A stretch of 64,000 nucleotides of DNA from a virus. The stretch is from the IMG/VR virus record IMGVR_UViG_3300027741_000023, positions 93,084-157,083 of that record; one strand, given 5' to 3'. Positions 25,422 through 32,432 of the stretch are shown one piece after another. Both the position numbers and the translations under genes were made by a program. A model generated the notes under the pieces. That model worked only from the letters and a program-made list of their open reading frames with translations, made no database searches and was not told where the DNA came from. The stretch's first letter is position 1; each line of letters opens with the position of its first letter.

Positions 25422-26180
25422 ATGCAAAAAACATACCGATCAATTTTTGTGTCAGACGTACACCTTGGTACTAAAGATTGCCAGGCAGACAAACTTAATA
25501 ATTTTCTCAAACACAACTCTTGCGATACGTTATATCTGGTAGGAGATATAATAGATGCCTGGAGAATCCAACAAAACAAATGGCGGTGGAAACAAAGCCA
25601 CACCAATGTGGTGCGTAGAGTTCTCGGCCATGCCAAACATGGCACCCGTGTGATTTATATTGCAGGCAATCATGACGAATTTTTGCGTCCTATGATTCCA
25701 TATGGTTTCAGTTTTGGACTCATTGAAATACACAATCAAACAGAACATATAGGTGCCGACGGTAAACATTACTTGGTCACACACGGTGACATGTTTGATG
25801 GCATCACAAGACTAGCACCATGGCTGAGTTTTTTAGGGGATAAAGCATATGACATTGTCCTCACTCTTAACACTAGATTTAATTGGGTGCGTCATCGCAT
25901 GGGGTTTGGCTACTGGAGTCTGTCTCAGTATCTCAAGCATCGTGTTAAAAAAGCCGTGGATTTTATGTTTAAGTTTGAGCTCACTCTTGTTGGGTATTGC
26001 CGCAAGAGAGGGTTTGATGGCGTCATTTGTGGACACATACATCACGCAGAAATAAAAGAAATAAATGGTATTGTTTACATGAACGACGGGGACTGGGTTG
26101 AATCGTGTACTGCCTTGGTTGAGCACCATGACGGTGCCTGGGAGATAATTACATGGACAAAGGAGAAAGATGATGAATAA
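25422..26180 (+). CDS. plcP: PlcP-like phospholipase C (LpxH-type metallophosphoesterase)
   Basis: 252 aa. Metal site residues: D12/H14 (SDVHLG), D42 (VGDIIDAW), N83-H84-D85 (AGNHDEF), H121 (THGDMFD), G-H-I-H-H at 204-208. Beyond the LpxH core it shows the longer PlcP-type signature: 'FLGDKAYDIVLTLNTRFNWV' then 'GYWSLSQYLKHRVKKAVDF' and 'NDGDWVESCTALVEH'. PlcP enzymes, often annotated as UDP-2,3-diacylglucosamine diphosphatase, remove head groups of phosphatidylglycerol/ethanolamine to give diacylglycerol under phosphate stress. The Agt-like glycosyltransferase two genes downstream is its usual genomic partner, which favours PlcP over LpxH. Confidence 0.8.
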   Translation: MQKTYRSIFVSDVHLGTKDCQADKLNNFLKHNSCDTLYLVGDIIDAWRIQQNKWRWKQSHTNVVRRVLGHAKHGTRVIYIAGNHDEFLRPMIPYGFSFGLIEIHNQTEHIGADGKHYLVTHGDMFDGITRLAPWLSFLGDKAYDIVLTLNTRFNWVRHRMGFGYWSLSQYLKHRVKKAVDFMFKFELTLVGYCRKRGFDGVICGHIHHAEIKEINGIVYMNDGDWVESCTALVEHHDGAWEIITWTKEKDDE

Positions 26181-26322
26181 TATTTTTAATCCGTTTGATT
26201 GGCTAAATGCTTTTCAGCAGGACAACAAGCTGGAAAAAGACACACCTGAGGATGAAGCAGACTTGCCTGAAGATTTTGACAATCAAGAAATTGAACAAGA
26301 CTCAGATGAAATGGCAGAATAA
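26170..26322 (+). CDS. Small acidic protein between plcP and ATP-grasp gene
   Basis: 50 aa (ATG at 26170 or 26173, overlapping plcP). N terminus 'NNIFNPFDWLNAFQQ' is amphipathic and could bind membrane; the rest is very acidic ('TPEDEADLPEDFDNQEIEQD') and ends in ...DEMAE. Stop overlaps the next ATG (TAATG). Strictly operon-embedded; possible adaptor or, speculatively, target of the adjacent RimK-like ligase. Confidence 0.55.
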   Translation: MMNNIFNPFDWLNAFQQDNKLEKDTPEDEADLPEDFDNQEIEQDSDEMAE

Positions 26323-27212
26323 TGAAACACATCTGGATCTTGCACTATGCAGCAGAAATCAATTCCTACGAAAATCAGCAGTTGTTGAAGTGTTTGGAAA
26401 AAAACGGAATGAAGGGGCAAGTTCTTGAGCCTAAATATTTTGATATCATTGTCAGTCGCAGTTCTATCAAAAGCATACGTTACCGGGGTGAAAAAATTGA
26501 ATTGCCTGATTTGGTGCTAAGCAGAACCGGGGCCGGCACCAATTATTTCACACGTTCGGTCATGAGACAAATTGAAAAATTTGGCATCCCGGTGATCAAC
26601 GATGCTGACAGCATCAGCAAAGTGTCTGACAAACTGCTGACTAGTCAATTGCTGGTTAAAAAAAATTTACCTATTCCAAAAACCATATTGGTCAACGGAG
26701 ATGTTGATGTTGAGTTAATTGAAAAAGAAATAGGATTCCCTTGTGTGGTCAAAGCCACCAGTGGCAGCAAAGGAAAAACTGTTCATCTATGTCACAACAA
26801 AAAAGATTTTGCAGGGCTGATGAGTTTGTTATCCAGTATTTCTCTAAAGAAAACCATGATCATTCAAGAGTTTGTGGATGCCCAGCCTGGTACAGATCTT
26901 CGTGTTTGGGTGATTGGTGGAAAAACAGTGGTTGCAATGAAACGTACCGGAGCCGACGGAGATTTCCGTGCCAATATCAGTCAAGGTGGCACAGCAGAAC
27001 TATTTGAAATCACAGAAGAAGTGGATTATCTTGCTAGAGAAACAGCTCATGTGTTGGGTTTACAGATAGCAGGAGTTGATTTGTTGTTTGACAAAGATGG
27101 CTATAAAATATGTGAAGCCAATTCAAGTCCTGGATTTGAAGGTATGGACAAGTATTGCAACCAGGACATGGCACAACGTATTGTGGATTTTATCAAGTTG
27201 AAAATTCAATGA
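26322..27212 (+). CDS. RimK-like ATP-grasp ligase
   Basis: 296 aa. ATP-grasp domain from about residue 95: 'ADSISKVSDKLLTSQLLVKK', 'FPCVVKATSGSKGKTVHLC', 'MIIQEFVDAQPGTDLRVWVI', 'AGVDLLFDKDGYKICEANSS' with the closing 'PGFEGMD'. RimK-family enzymes add glutamate or other amino acids to carboxyl groups of proteins or small molecules. The N-terminal 90 residues form the usual pre-ATP-grasp domain. Complete. Overlaps both neighbours, so it belongs to the PlcP/Agt operon; substrate unknown. Confidence 0.85.
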   Translation: MKHIWILHYAAEINSYENQQLLKCLEKNGMKGQVLEPKYFDIIVSRSSIKSIRYRGEKIELPDLVLSRTGAGTNYFTRSVMRQIEKFGIPVINDADSISKVSDKLLTSQLLVKKNLPIPKTILVNGDVDVELIEKEIGFPCVVKATSGSKGKTVHLCHNKKDFAGLMSLLSSISLKKTMIIQEFVDAQPGTDLRVWVIGGKTVVAMKRTGADGDFRANISQGGTAELFEITEEVDYLARETAHVLGLQIAGVDLLFDKDGYKICEANSSPGFEGMDKYCNQDMAQRIVDFIKLKIQ

Positions 27213-28210
27213 CAAAAACCATTCTCATCATCACCGACAACTTACCGGAGCAGATAAATGGCGTGGTCACGACCTACAAGAATATCGAGGCATGTGCGGT
27301 TTTGGATGACTATAACGTTGTGGTGTTGCATCCCGGGTGGTTCCGCTACATTGATTGCCCTAAATATCACGAAGTCAAAATTGCCTGGCCGCGCCACATG
27401 GGCAAGAAGATCAAGGAGATTGCTCCGGATTATATACACATCGCAACAGAAGGTCCTCTTGGTTGTTGGGCTAGAAGGTATTTGTCATTGGCTGGTATTA
27501 GGCATAATACCGCTTATCACACTAAGTTTCCTGAAGGTTTGAAAAAGTTATTTGGAATTCCTGAGACCGTGACCTGGAGATTTGTGCGTTGGTTCCACAA
27601 GCACAGCGGAAAAGTTTTAACTACCACAGACAGCATGGTTCAAGAACTCAAGGCACATGGGTTTCGCGGAGAAGTTGTTCCTTGGACACGTGGTGTTGAT
27701 CGTGAGATCTTCAAGCCTGACCTAAGAGAAAACTTTCCTGCCAAATATTTGCTGTGTGTGAGTCGAGTCAGTAAAGAAAAAAATCTAGAAGCTTTCTTGG
27801 AGTTGGATTATCCTGGTTACCAAAAGATCATGGTAGGCGACGGACCCATGTTGGAAACATACAAGAAACAATATCCTGATGTCACATTCACTGGATTCAA
27901 AATTGGCGTAGAGCTGGCTCGATATTATGCCAATGCTGAAGTATTTGTATTTCCCAGCCGTTGGGAAACATTTGGTATTGTGATGATTGAAGCAATGGCC
28001 TGCGGCACACCAGTAGCAGCGTATCCTTGTCAAGGTCCTGAAGATGTGATTGAACCGGGTGTGACTGGATTTGTGAATGAAAGTCTAGCTGACGCTGTGT
28101 CCGGGTGCTTGCAATTGAGCAGAGATCAAGTGCTGGCAGGCAGTCAACGTTGGAGTTGGCAGCATGCATGGGAAATATTCCGAGACAATTTGGTAAGTGC
28201 TCGATCCTGA
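27209..28210 (+). CDS. agt: Agt-like diacylglycerol glycosyltransferase (GT4)
   Basis: 333 aa from ATG 27209 (ATGA overlap). GT-B fold, GT4 family: N-terminal 'ITDNLPEQINGVVTTYKNIE', 'IHIATEGPLGCWARRYL', 'TAYHTKFPEGLKKLFGIP', 'VVPWTRGVDREIF', and the donor-site E-x7-E in 'RWETFGIVMIEAMACGTPV'. This combination is typical of the glycosyltransferases encoded beside plcP in alpha- and other proteobacteria, where Agt converts PlcP-released diacylglycerol to glycolipids. A general mannosyltransferase role cannot be excluded from sequence alone. Confidence 0.78.
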   Translation: MTKTILIITDNLPEQINGVVTTYKNIEACAVLDDYNVVVLHPGWFRYIDCPKYHEVKIAWPRHMGKKIKEIAPDYIHIATEGPLGCWARRYLSLAGIRHNTAYHTKFPEGLKKLFGIPETVTWRFVRWFHKHSGKVLTTTDSMVQELKAHGFRGEVVPWTRGVDREIFKPDLRENFPAKYLLCVSRVSKEKNLEAFLELDYPGYQKIMVGDGPMLETYKKQYPDVTFTGFKIGVELARYYANAEVFVFPSRWETFGIVMIEAMACGTPVAAYPCQGPEDVIEPGVTGFVNESLADAVSGCLQLSRDQVLAGSQRWSWQHAWEIFRDNLVSARS

Positions 28211-28211
28211 A

Positions 28212-28703
28212 TCAAAATCCCCGATTGACAATAATGTAATATGTTCCGTATATAACAGGAACAACTATCAACAATGCACCTATAAAATACATGGAGTTCA
28301 TGAACAGTTCTGCCATGGCTTCTCGATCTTTTTGTTTTTTGTCAGCAATGGCTTTTTCAGCGGCATTGCGTTCTTTCATCATGCGCAGTCGCTCAGCTTG
28401 CATTTCTTCCCAGACCTGCGCATTACCACTCCAGAATAACAAGTCTTTTAGTTCTTTTTCATGGTCTCGCAATTGCTTTGATTGCATGGCTATCTGTAAC
28501 GCCTGGTCACTGATTTGAGCATCAGTTTTACCAATATTATCTATCCGCATTTTTGTACTGGCACGATGAACTTCATCTGCAGATTGAAAGAATGTACTGA
28601 ACTCTTTGTAAAGTCCATTCACGTCCTTGCCTAATTGTATTGCAGCTTTGATACCTTTGACTGCGCCCTGAGCCAAGGCAAATGCTGTGAAGGGATCTAT
28701 CAT
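28212..28703 (-). CDS. Membrane-anchored coiled-coil phage protein
   Basis: 163 aa. Opens 'MIDPFTAFALAQGAVKGIKA', then a long charged coiled coil (about 60-125, 'LRDHEKELKDLLFWSGNAQV', 'RLRMMKERNAAEKAIADKKQ') and a C-terminal membrane segment ('MYFIGALLIVVPVIYGTYYI'). A recurrent family in environmental T4-like phages with no known function. Last gene of a minus-strand run; its start abuts the previous stop. Confidence 0.72.
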   Translation of the reverse strand: MIDPFTAFALAQGAVKGIKAAIQLGKDVNGLYKEFSTFFQSADEVHRASTKMRIDNIGKTDAQISDQALQIAMQSKQLRDHEKELKDLLFWSGNAQVWEEMQAERLRMMKERNAAEKAIADKKQKDREAMAELFMNSMYFIGALLIVVPVIYGTYYIIVNRGF

Positions 28704-28907
28704 CTAAACCCTCCTGTGAAAAGGTTTGTCCCGAACTTCCCATTTCAAACACACGCTGGGGTGATGCTGGGTATGGTCTGCACTGCCGTGCCACTGCACA
28801 CAAACGTATTCTTGATTTTTATCTAACTTGGCATCAGGTATTGGTTGTGGAGAGGAGGCACTAATGAATATTGCAGCCAGGGCTATGATAGGATAGTATG
28901 TGTGCAT
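28704..28907 (-). CDS. Small putatively exported protein
   Basis: 67 aa. Signal-like N terminus 'MHTYYPIIALAAIFISASS' followed by a short polar domain with two Cys and several His ('YVCVQWHGSADHTQHHPSVC'), perhaps disulfide- or metal-bound in the periplasm. Lies between two membrane-protein genes on the same strand. Unknown function. Confidence 0.6.
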   Translation of the reverse strand: MHTYYPIIALAAIFISASSPQPIPDAKLDKNQEYVCVQWHGSADHTQHHPSVCLKWEVRDKPFHRRV

Positions 28908-28919
28908 GGGTCATGGTCA

Positions 28920-29441
28920 TTAGATAAACAGCCATATTCCTTGGGCCATCAAAACAGCACCAATCATGCCCACTCCAATGCTGGCGTAGAACATGCCCAT
29001 ACTCACTGCCAAGATGCTGGCACTCAACAACACGATACTCAACTGCAATGCAGATCCTGCAAACGTGAGCCAAGGACTGTGTTTTTTGGCTTGATCACGT
29101 TCTTGTTCTAGTTGTCGAGCTCGTGCCATTAATTGTTGTTTACCTTCACCTTGAACAGGATCACTTTCGTAACGATCAATCCGGGCTGTGAGTTCTTGAA
29201 CTTTCTTTGTATCTTTTCGAGCCGCAGCTTCATCTCGAGCATTTTCTGCAATGGTTTGCTTGATGCTTTTGCTTTGATAAAAGTTCCAAGTGTCATTGGC
29301 TCGGATTGTTTTGGTAAGCACTTCGCTGCTGATGCCATTGGCAACATAAGTGTTAACTGCCAGCAGTGCGGCAATCACAGTGATTGCCCATCCTGCTTTA
29401 TCTTTGATTCGTGCTTCGCGCTCACTACGTGATTGTGCCAT
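28920..29441 (-). CDS. DUF4337-like membrane protein
   Basis: 173 aa. First membrane segment 'GWAITVIAALLAVNTYVANG', then the hallmark 'SSEVLTKTIRANDTWNFYQS' and 'KSIKQTIAENARDEAA', coiled linker, and two C-terminal segments ('LQLSIVLLSASILAVSMGMF', 'IGVGMIGAVLMAQGIWLF'). This layout matches the DUF4337 family of bacterial inner-membrane proteins. AGGAGC ribosome site on the minus strand. Function unknown; possibly inner-membrane remodelling. Confidence 0.75.
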   Translation of the reverse strand: MAQSRSEREARIKDKAGWAITVIAALLAVNTYVANGISSEVLTKTIRANDTWNFYQSKSIKQTIAENARDEAAARKDTKKVQELTARIDRYESDPVQGEGKQQLMARARQLEQERDQAKKHSPWLTFAGSALQLSIVLLSASILAVSMGMFYASIGVGMIGAVLMAQGIWLFI

Positions 29442-29481
29442 GATTGCTCCTGATTGTTATTATTATTATGCGGGCAAAGAA

Positions 29482-29509
29482 AAACCCCACTTGTATTTAA
29501 GTGGGGTTT
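29482..29509 (-). terminator. Terminator hairpin with AAATAC loop
   Basis: On the minus strand: AAACCCCACTT - AAATAC - AAGTGGGGTTT followed by TTC TTT. 11-bp perfect stem after the gene at 29533-30048. The loop is the TAAATAC-type element, as in the hairpin at 57935. Confidence 0.85.
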
Positions 29510-29532
29510 GTGGCAGAAAAAGCTGGTGTTTA

Positions 29533-30048
29533 TTACTGGGACTTTTTGGCTCGAGGGTTGGCAGGTGCTTTGATTGCAGCAGGTTTCTTGGCTGCTTTTG
29601 GTTCTGCTGATTTTCTAGTAAATGTGCGGTTTTTCTTTTCTGGTTGAGCAGATTCTGTTGCAATTTCAACAGCAGCAGGGTTGATGGTTGCTTGTTTAGC
29701 TGCCCAGGCTTCTGGTGAAAGTTTATGCAGTCCAACACAGAATCCTGTTGAGCTACGTCCGCAACCACACTTTGGCGGCTCGTTGGCCAGAGTCAATGAG
29801 ATTGGTGGTGTCGCAGCAGGTTCGGGTGAGATCAGCACAGCCACAGGCGGCGTGTTTGTTGTTTCTGCTGCCGGTGGTTGAAATCTGTATGGAATTGGCA
29901 CAGCAACGGACGGAATATTCGGAATTGGTGTTGTAGCAGCAGGTTCAGGAATCTGGTATGGCGCTGTGGCTGTTGGCGGCCAAGCGTCCACTGGCTCTGC
30001 GGGTGCAGGCTTTTTACCAGTAAAAAAGTCAATAATTTTCTTCAACAT
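29533..30048 (-). CDS. Proline-rich protein with CDGSH-like cysteine motif
   Basis: 171 aa from the ATG at 30048 (GGAGACC site; the frame to 30093 is not needed). Basic start 'MLKKIIDFFTGKKPAPAEP', long Pro/Ala/Thr linker, then 'CGCGRSSTGFCVGLHKLSPE', a C-x-C-G-R-S ... G-x-C-x3-H motif like that at 13807, and a Lys/Ala-rich tail ('APANPRAKKSQ') like histone tails. Fe-S or zinc binding is inferred. A TAAATAT element lies about 20 bases upstream. Confidence 0.65.
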   Translation of the reverse strand: MLKKIIDFFTGKKPAPAEPVDAWPPTATAPYQIPEPAATTPIPNIPSVAVPIPYRFQPPAAETTNTPPVAVLISPEPAATPPISLTLANEPPKCGCGRSSTGFCVGLHKLSPEAWAAKQATINPAAVEIATESAQPEKKNRTFTRKSAEPKAAKKPAAIKAPANPRAKKSQ

Positions 30049-30066
30049 GTTGTGGTCTCCTATAAA

Positions 30067-30073
30067 ATATTTA
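30067..30073 (-). promoter_or_regulatory. TAAATAT late-type element
   Basis: GATAAATAT on the minus strand, 19 bases upstream of the start at 30048. Resembles the TATAAATA late core. Confidence 0.35.
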
Positions 30074-31279
30074 TCATGGTAACCATTGGGCAATAAAATC
30101 TCTTATCTTTAGATGTTCATTTCTCATTGTGGGAAATAAATTGTAATTGTGTTCCAGGATTGAATCAGCACGTTGATAAACTTCAACAGGGTCCAGGGTG
30201 TTCAATAATTTTACCTGTTCCCAAGCCATATCAAAACGCCGACGGTGATCGGGCTCCGAATCATAACTTTCGTCAATGATACCGTCAAAAGTTTGGAATC
30301 CTTGAGATCGCAAATATTTCAAACATCCTTGACCTGCAAACAATACAAATATACGTTTGGTCATCAAACGTTTTCCAATTTTTTCAGTAATAAACACAGT
30401 TTCGTACAATGTTTCTGCCACAATGCTGTACCAGCTGGCGTCAAATATTTTTACAGGAATGTCCATGCCCATGTCTAGAACCACCTCGGGTCTTGCCTTA
30501 CAATATCTGCTGGTAGGAGTGGCAGGTGTATAATTGATTGGATCATCTTTTGGCAAAATGAGATCAGGCAATTCCAATTCATCTAGTCCCGGCGATCGAT
30601 AGAAATTAATTATTCCGTGTTTTTGTACCAAATCACCAATGATTGGGTCTGATTTAAATATATCATTGAACTGTTGATCAAGTTCTGCTTTGGTAAAATT
30701 ATAATATTCATGTTTTCCGTGTCTCCACATAGACACCAGATTTTTGTCAAGTAAGTTATCTTCAATGAGTTTGTAAAAAAGATATAGTCGATGGGGTCTA
30801 TTTTGTCCTAGCAAACAATCAAATTGATAAGGTTTTTGTGCAGGACGCAATGACGGAGTATAATCATTGCAATCATACACGTGATTGATCCAGCACAACA
30901 ATGGACTATAATCGCGGGTTGGGTCAACTTGTCCAGGCCCTGGCGGATTGACTGTTTTTGCTCCTACAACAAATATGATATTTTGATTATTAAGTGCAGT
31001 TTTTATATCACAATAGGTATCTCGGAGAGTACCGCCGGTTGCACACTCACTGGTCACAGCAATTACTAAATCTACCCAACTGTAATCACCTTGGAGTCCA
31101 AGAGTGTCCGATCCGGGATAAAAACAATCTATCATGAGTATTTTTGGTCTTGGGTCGGCTTTGAATTTTTCCAGGTCATCGGTGTAGTCAGCATCCGTAA
31201 ACCAATTGAGATGTTCACGTTCTCCTACTAAAAAATAGGCGTTATAGTGTCTTAAACCAACAATGTATTTTTTTGTCAT
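30074..31279 (-). CDS. Glycosyltransferase-like protein, paralogue B
   Basis: 401 aa from ATG 31279; a longer frame to 31447 would run through the divergent promoter and phasin start and is rejected. C-terminal half shows the family order 'SIVAETLYETVFITEKIGKR', 'RIFVLFAGQGCLKYLRSQGF', 'QTFDGIIDESYDSE'. The N-terminal half differs from the other paralogues, as expected for acceptor specificity. Divergently placed from the phasin-like gene. Confidence 0.7.
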   Translation of the reverse strand: MTKKYIVGLRHYNAYFLVGEREHLNWFTDADYTDDLEKFKADPRPKILMIDCFYPGSDTLGLQGDYSWVDLVIAVTSECATGGTLRDTYCDIKTALNNQNIIFVVGAKTVNPPGPGQVDPTRDYSPLLCWINHVYDCNDYTPSLRPAQKPYQFDCLLGQNRPHRLYLFYKLIEDNLLDKNLVSMWRHGKHEYYNFTKAELDQQFNDIFKSDPIIGDLVQKHGIINFYRSPGLDELELPDLILPKDDPINYTPATPTSRYCKARPEVVLDMGMDIPVKIFDASWYSIVAETLYETVFITEKIGKRLMTKRIFVLFAGQGCLKYLRSQGFQTFDGIIDESYDSEPDHRRRFDMAWEQVKLLNTLDPVEVYQRADSILEHNYNLFPTMRNEHLKIRDFIAQWLP

Positions 31280-31324
31280 TTTATACTTATTGAGAAATTT
31301 TGGCAAAAAATTATTTGTAAAATG

Positions 31325-31353
31325 TTGCGCCGCAGCATAAATAATGTTACAAT
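31325..31353 (+). promoter_or_regulatory. Promoter of the phasin-like operon
   Basis: TTGCGC (31325-31330), 17-base spacer, TACAAT (31348-31353). Confidence 0.55.
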
Positions 31354-31358
31354 AGCAC

Positions 31359-31386
31359 ATGGGATGCTGCACGGTGCAGGTCCCAT
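31359..31386 (+). promoter_or_regulatory. Leader hairpin of the phasin-like gene
   Basis: ATGGGA/TCCCAT outer arms and CTGCA/TGCAG inner arms make a near-continuous stem beginning right at the expected transcript 5' end. No T-run. Likely a 5' stabilising or regulatory hairpin. Confidence 0.5.
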
Positions 31387-31415
31387 AGTCCACTTGCTTA
31401 TCTAAGGAGAAACAT

Positions 31416-31697
31416 ATGTTTACAGCAGACACCATGATCGATACCATTCAAAATGGTAAAAAACAATTCGTTAAGACTTTTGTCACCAACGAGACCATCG
31501 CCACTTCAATGAACCAATTCATTGACAGCCAAGCCGAATACACCAAAAAGGCTTTCAAAGCATCCACAGATGCAGCCACTGGAATCATGCAGGAATCAAT
31601 CAAATTGGCCCAAACAGCTTCCAAATTTGACTACGCCAAGTTCGGCGAAGGCATCATGAAAGCATATCAAGCCACCAGCAAAACCAAAGGAGCTTGA
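31416..31697 (+). CDS. Phasin-like protein
   Basis: 93 aa, fully helical and amphipathic: 'MFTADTMIDTIQNGKKQFVK', 'TSMNQFIDSQAEYTKKAFKA', 'GIMQESIKLAQTASKFDYAK'. Phasins coat polyhydroxyalkanoate granules in betaproteobacteria and begin with similar short F-T/F-A motifs; this one is about half the usual length. AAGGAG ribosome site and promoter suggest strong expression. Could target host carbon-storage granules; a generic amphipathic-helix protein is the alternative. Confidence 0.5.
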   Translation: MFTADTMIDTIQNGKKQFVKTFVTNETIATSMNQFIDSQAEYTKKAFKASTDAATGIMQESIKLAQTASKFDYAKFGEGIMKAYQATSKTKGA

Positions 31698-31703
31698 TAT
31701 ATC

Positions 31704-31883
31704 ATGTTAAACCAATTAGCTGAATACTTCCAAAAGATGTTTCAGAGTTCTGCAGAGCCAAAAACTTACAGTTCGGAATTGGAAGCATACATCGTCAAGA
31801 ATGCTCCACAAAACACCTGTGATGTGGATCGACTGACTCGCCAATTTGACTTGCAACAATCCGGTAAAGGATGGTTGTTATGA
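31704..31883 (+). CDS. Small protein, possible divergent DUF3563 relative
   Basis: 59 aa (MLNQLAEYFQKMFQSSAEPK...). Ends 'ELEAYIVKNAPQNTCDVDRL' 'TRQFDLQQSGKGWLL'. The 'EAYI...DVDRLTRQFD' run parallels 'EAYL...DLERRIR' in the next gene, suggesting an old tandem duplication. Function unknown. Confidence 0.55.
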   Translation: MLNQLAEYFQKMFQSSAEPKTYSSELEAYIVKNAPQNTCDVDRLTRQFDLQQSGKGWLL

Positions 31884-32062
31884 AAGATACAAATCTATTA
31901 GAATCACTACTAGAAATTTCCATTCATGATGTATTAGAGTGGGTACGAGATACTTTTACAACATCTTACAGAAAAGAAGTTGAAGCTTATCTAGCTGATT
32001 CTGCGGACATATTTGATTTGGAACGCAGAATTCGAATTCTACAGCGTAGAGGGGTTGTGTGA
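31880..32062 (+). CDS. DUF3563-like small protein
   Basis: 60 aa from ATG 31880 (ATGA overlap; an ATG at 31871 is also possible). 'KEVEAYLADSADIFDLERRI' then 'RILQRRG' is the DUF3563 signature seen in small proteins of Burkholderiales and other proteobacteria. This is one of the clues to a betaproteobacterial host. Function unknown. Confidence 0.65.
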   Translation: MKDTNLLESLLEISIHDVLEWVRDTFTTSYRKEVEAYLADSADIFDLERRIRILQRRGVV

Positions 32063-32196
32063 TGATCATATTAAAATCCATTTATAATTTCTTAGAAAGT
32101 TATGGCCGCTGCCGTGCTGCTGCTTATTTGGCTTCACATGGAGACACAGCAGGTGCTCATCGAATCATGATGGAAGATTTCCGAGGTTGGATCTAA
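32062..32196 (+). CDS. Small DUF1127-like basic protein
   Basis: 44 aa, TGATG overlap with the previous gene. 'NFLESYGRCRAAAYLASHGD' and 'TAGAHRIMMEDFRGWI' resemble short proteobacterial helical proteins with R-A-A-x-L-x2-x-G-D repeats. Too short for firm assignment. Confidence 0.5.
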   Translation: MIILKSIYNFLESYGRCRAAAYLASHGDTAGAHRIMMEDFRGWI

Positions 32197-32214
32197 CAGG
32201 ATTTTGACCCTTGG

Positions 32215-32243
32215 TTGACCACTAATCCGGTACATGCTATAAT
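32215..32243 (+). promoter_or_regulatory. TTGACC-family promoter with -10 in a hairpin loop
   Basis: TTGACC (32215-32220), 17-base spacer, TATAAT (32238-32243). The -10 lies at the apex of the inverted repeat 32225-32259. Confidence 0.88.
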
Positions 32244-32259
32244 ACAGCATATACCGGAT
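32225..32259 (+). terminator. Terminator-like inverted repeat enclosing a promoter -10
   Basis: ATCCGGTA-C-ATGCT (32225-32238), loop ATAATAC, AGCAT-A-TACCGGAT (32246-32259), then six T. A 13-bp stem with one mismatch; would stop transcripts from the phasin-like operon while its loop supplies the next promoter's -10. Confidence 0.65.
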
Positions 32260-32276
32260 TTTTTACGGAGATTGTG

Positions 32277-32432
32277 ATGCGACCCATAAGTTTTGTGATT
32301 GAACTACCTCGACAGCGCCGTCGTGCTGTGGAACTGTACTCACGCGACACTCCATTCCGTCACCGTGTGGAGCAGAGTCGAGTGCAGTATCGTCGTCGTG
32401 CTAAACATGTGAAAAAAGGTGCAGAAGAATGA
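32277..32432 (+). CDS. Small arginine-rich protein
   Basis: 51 aa (MRPISFVIELPRQRRRAVEL...). Very basic, 'RVEQSRVQYRRRAKHVKK', likely nucleic-acid binding. GGAG ribosome site and TTGACC promoter. Overlaps the next start (ATGA). Function unknown. Confidence 0.55.
   Translation: MRPISFVIELPRQRRRAVELYSRDTPFRHRVEQSRVQYRRRAKHVKKGAEE

Noticed and set aside
25422-26180. Calling the enzyme LpxH (UDP-2,3-diacylglucosamine diphosphatase)
   Set aside because: The extra L-N-T-R-F ... Y-W-S-L-S-Q-Y-L region and the Agt-like partner fit PlcP better; lipid A synthesis genes are absent. Kept as the alternative.
31280-31447. N-terminal extension of the minus-strand glycosyltransferase
   Set aside because: Would overlap the divergent promoter, hairpin and start of the phasin-like gene; the ATG at 31279 is sufficient.
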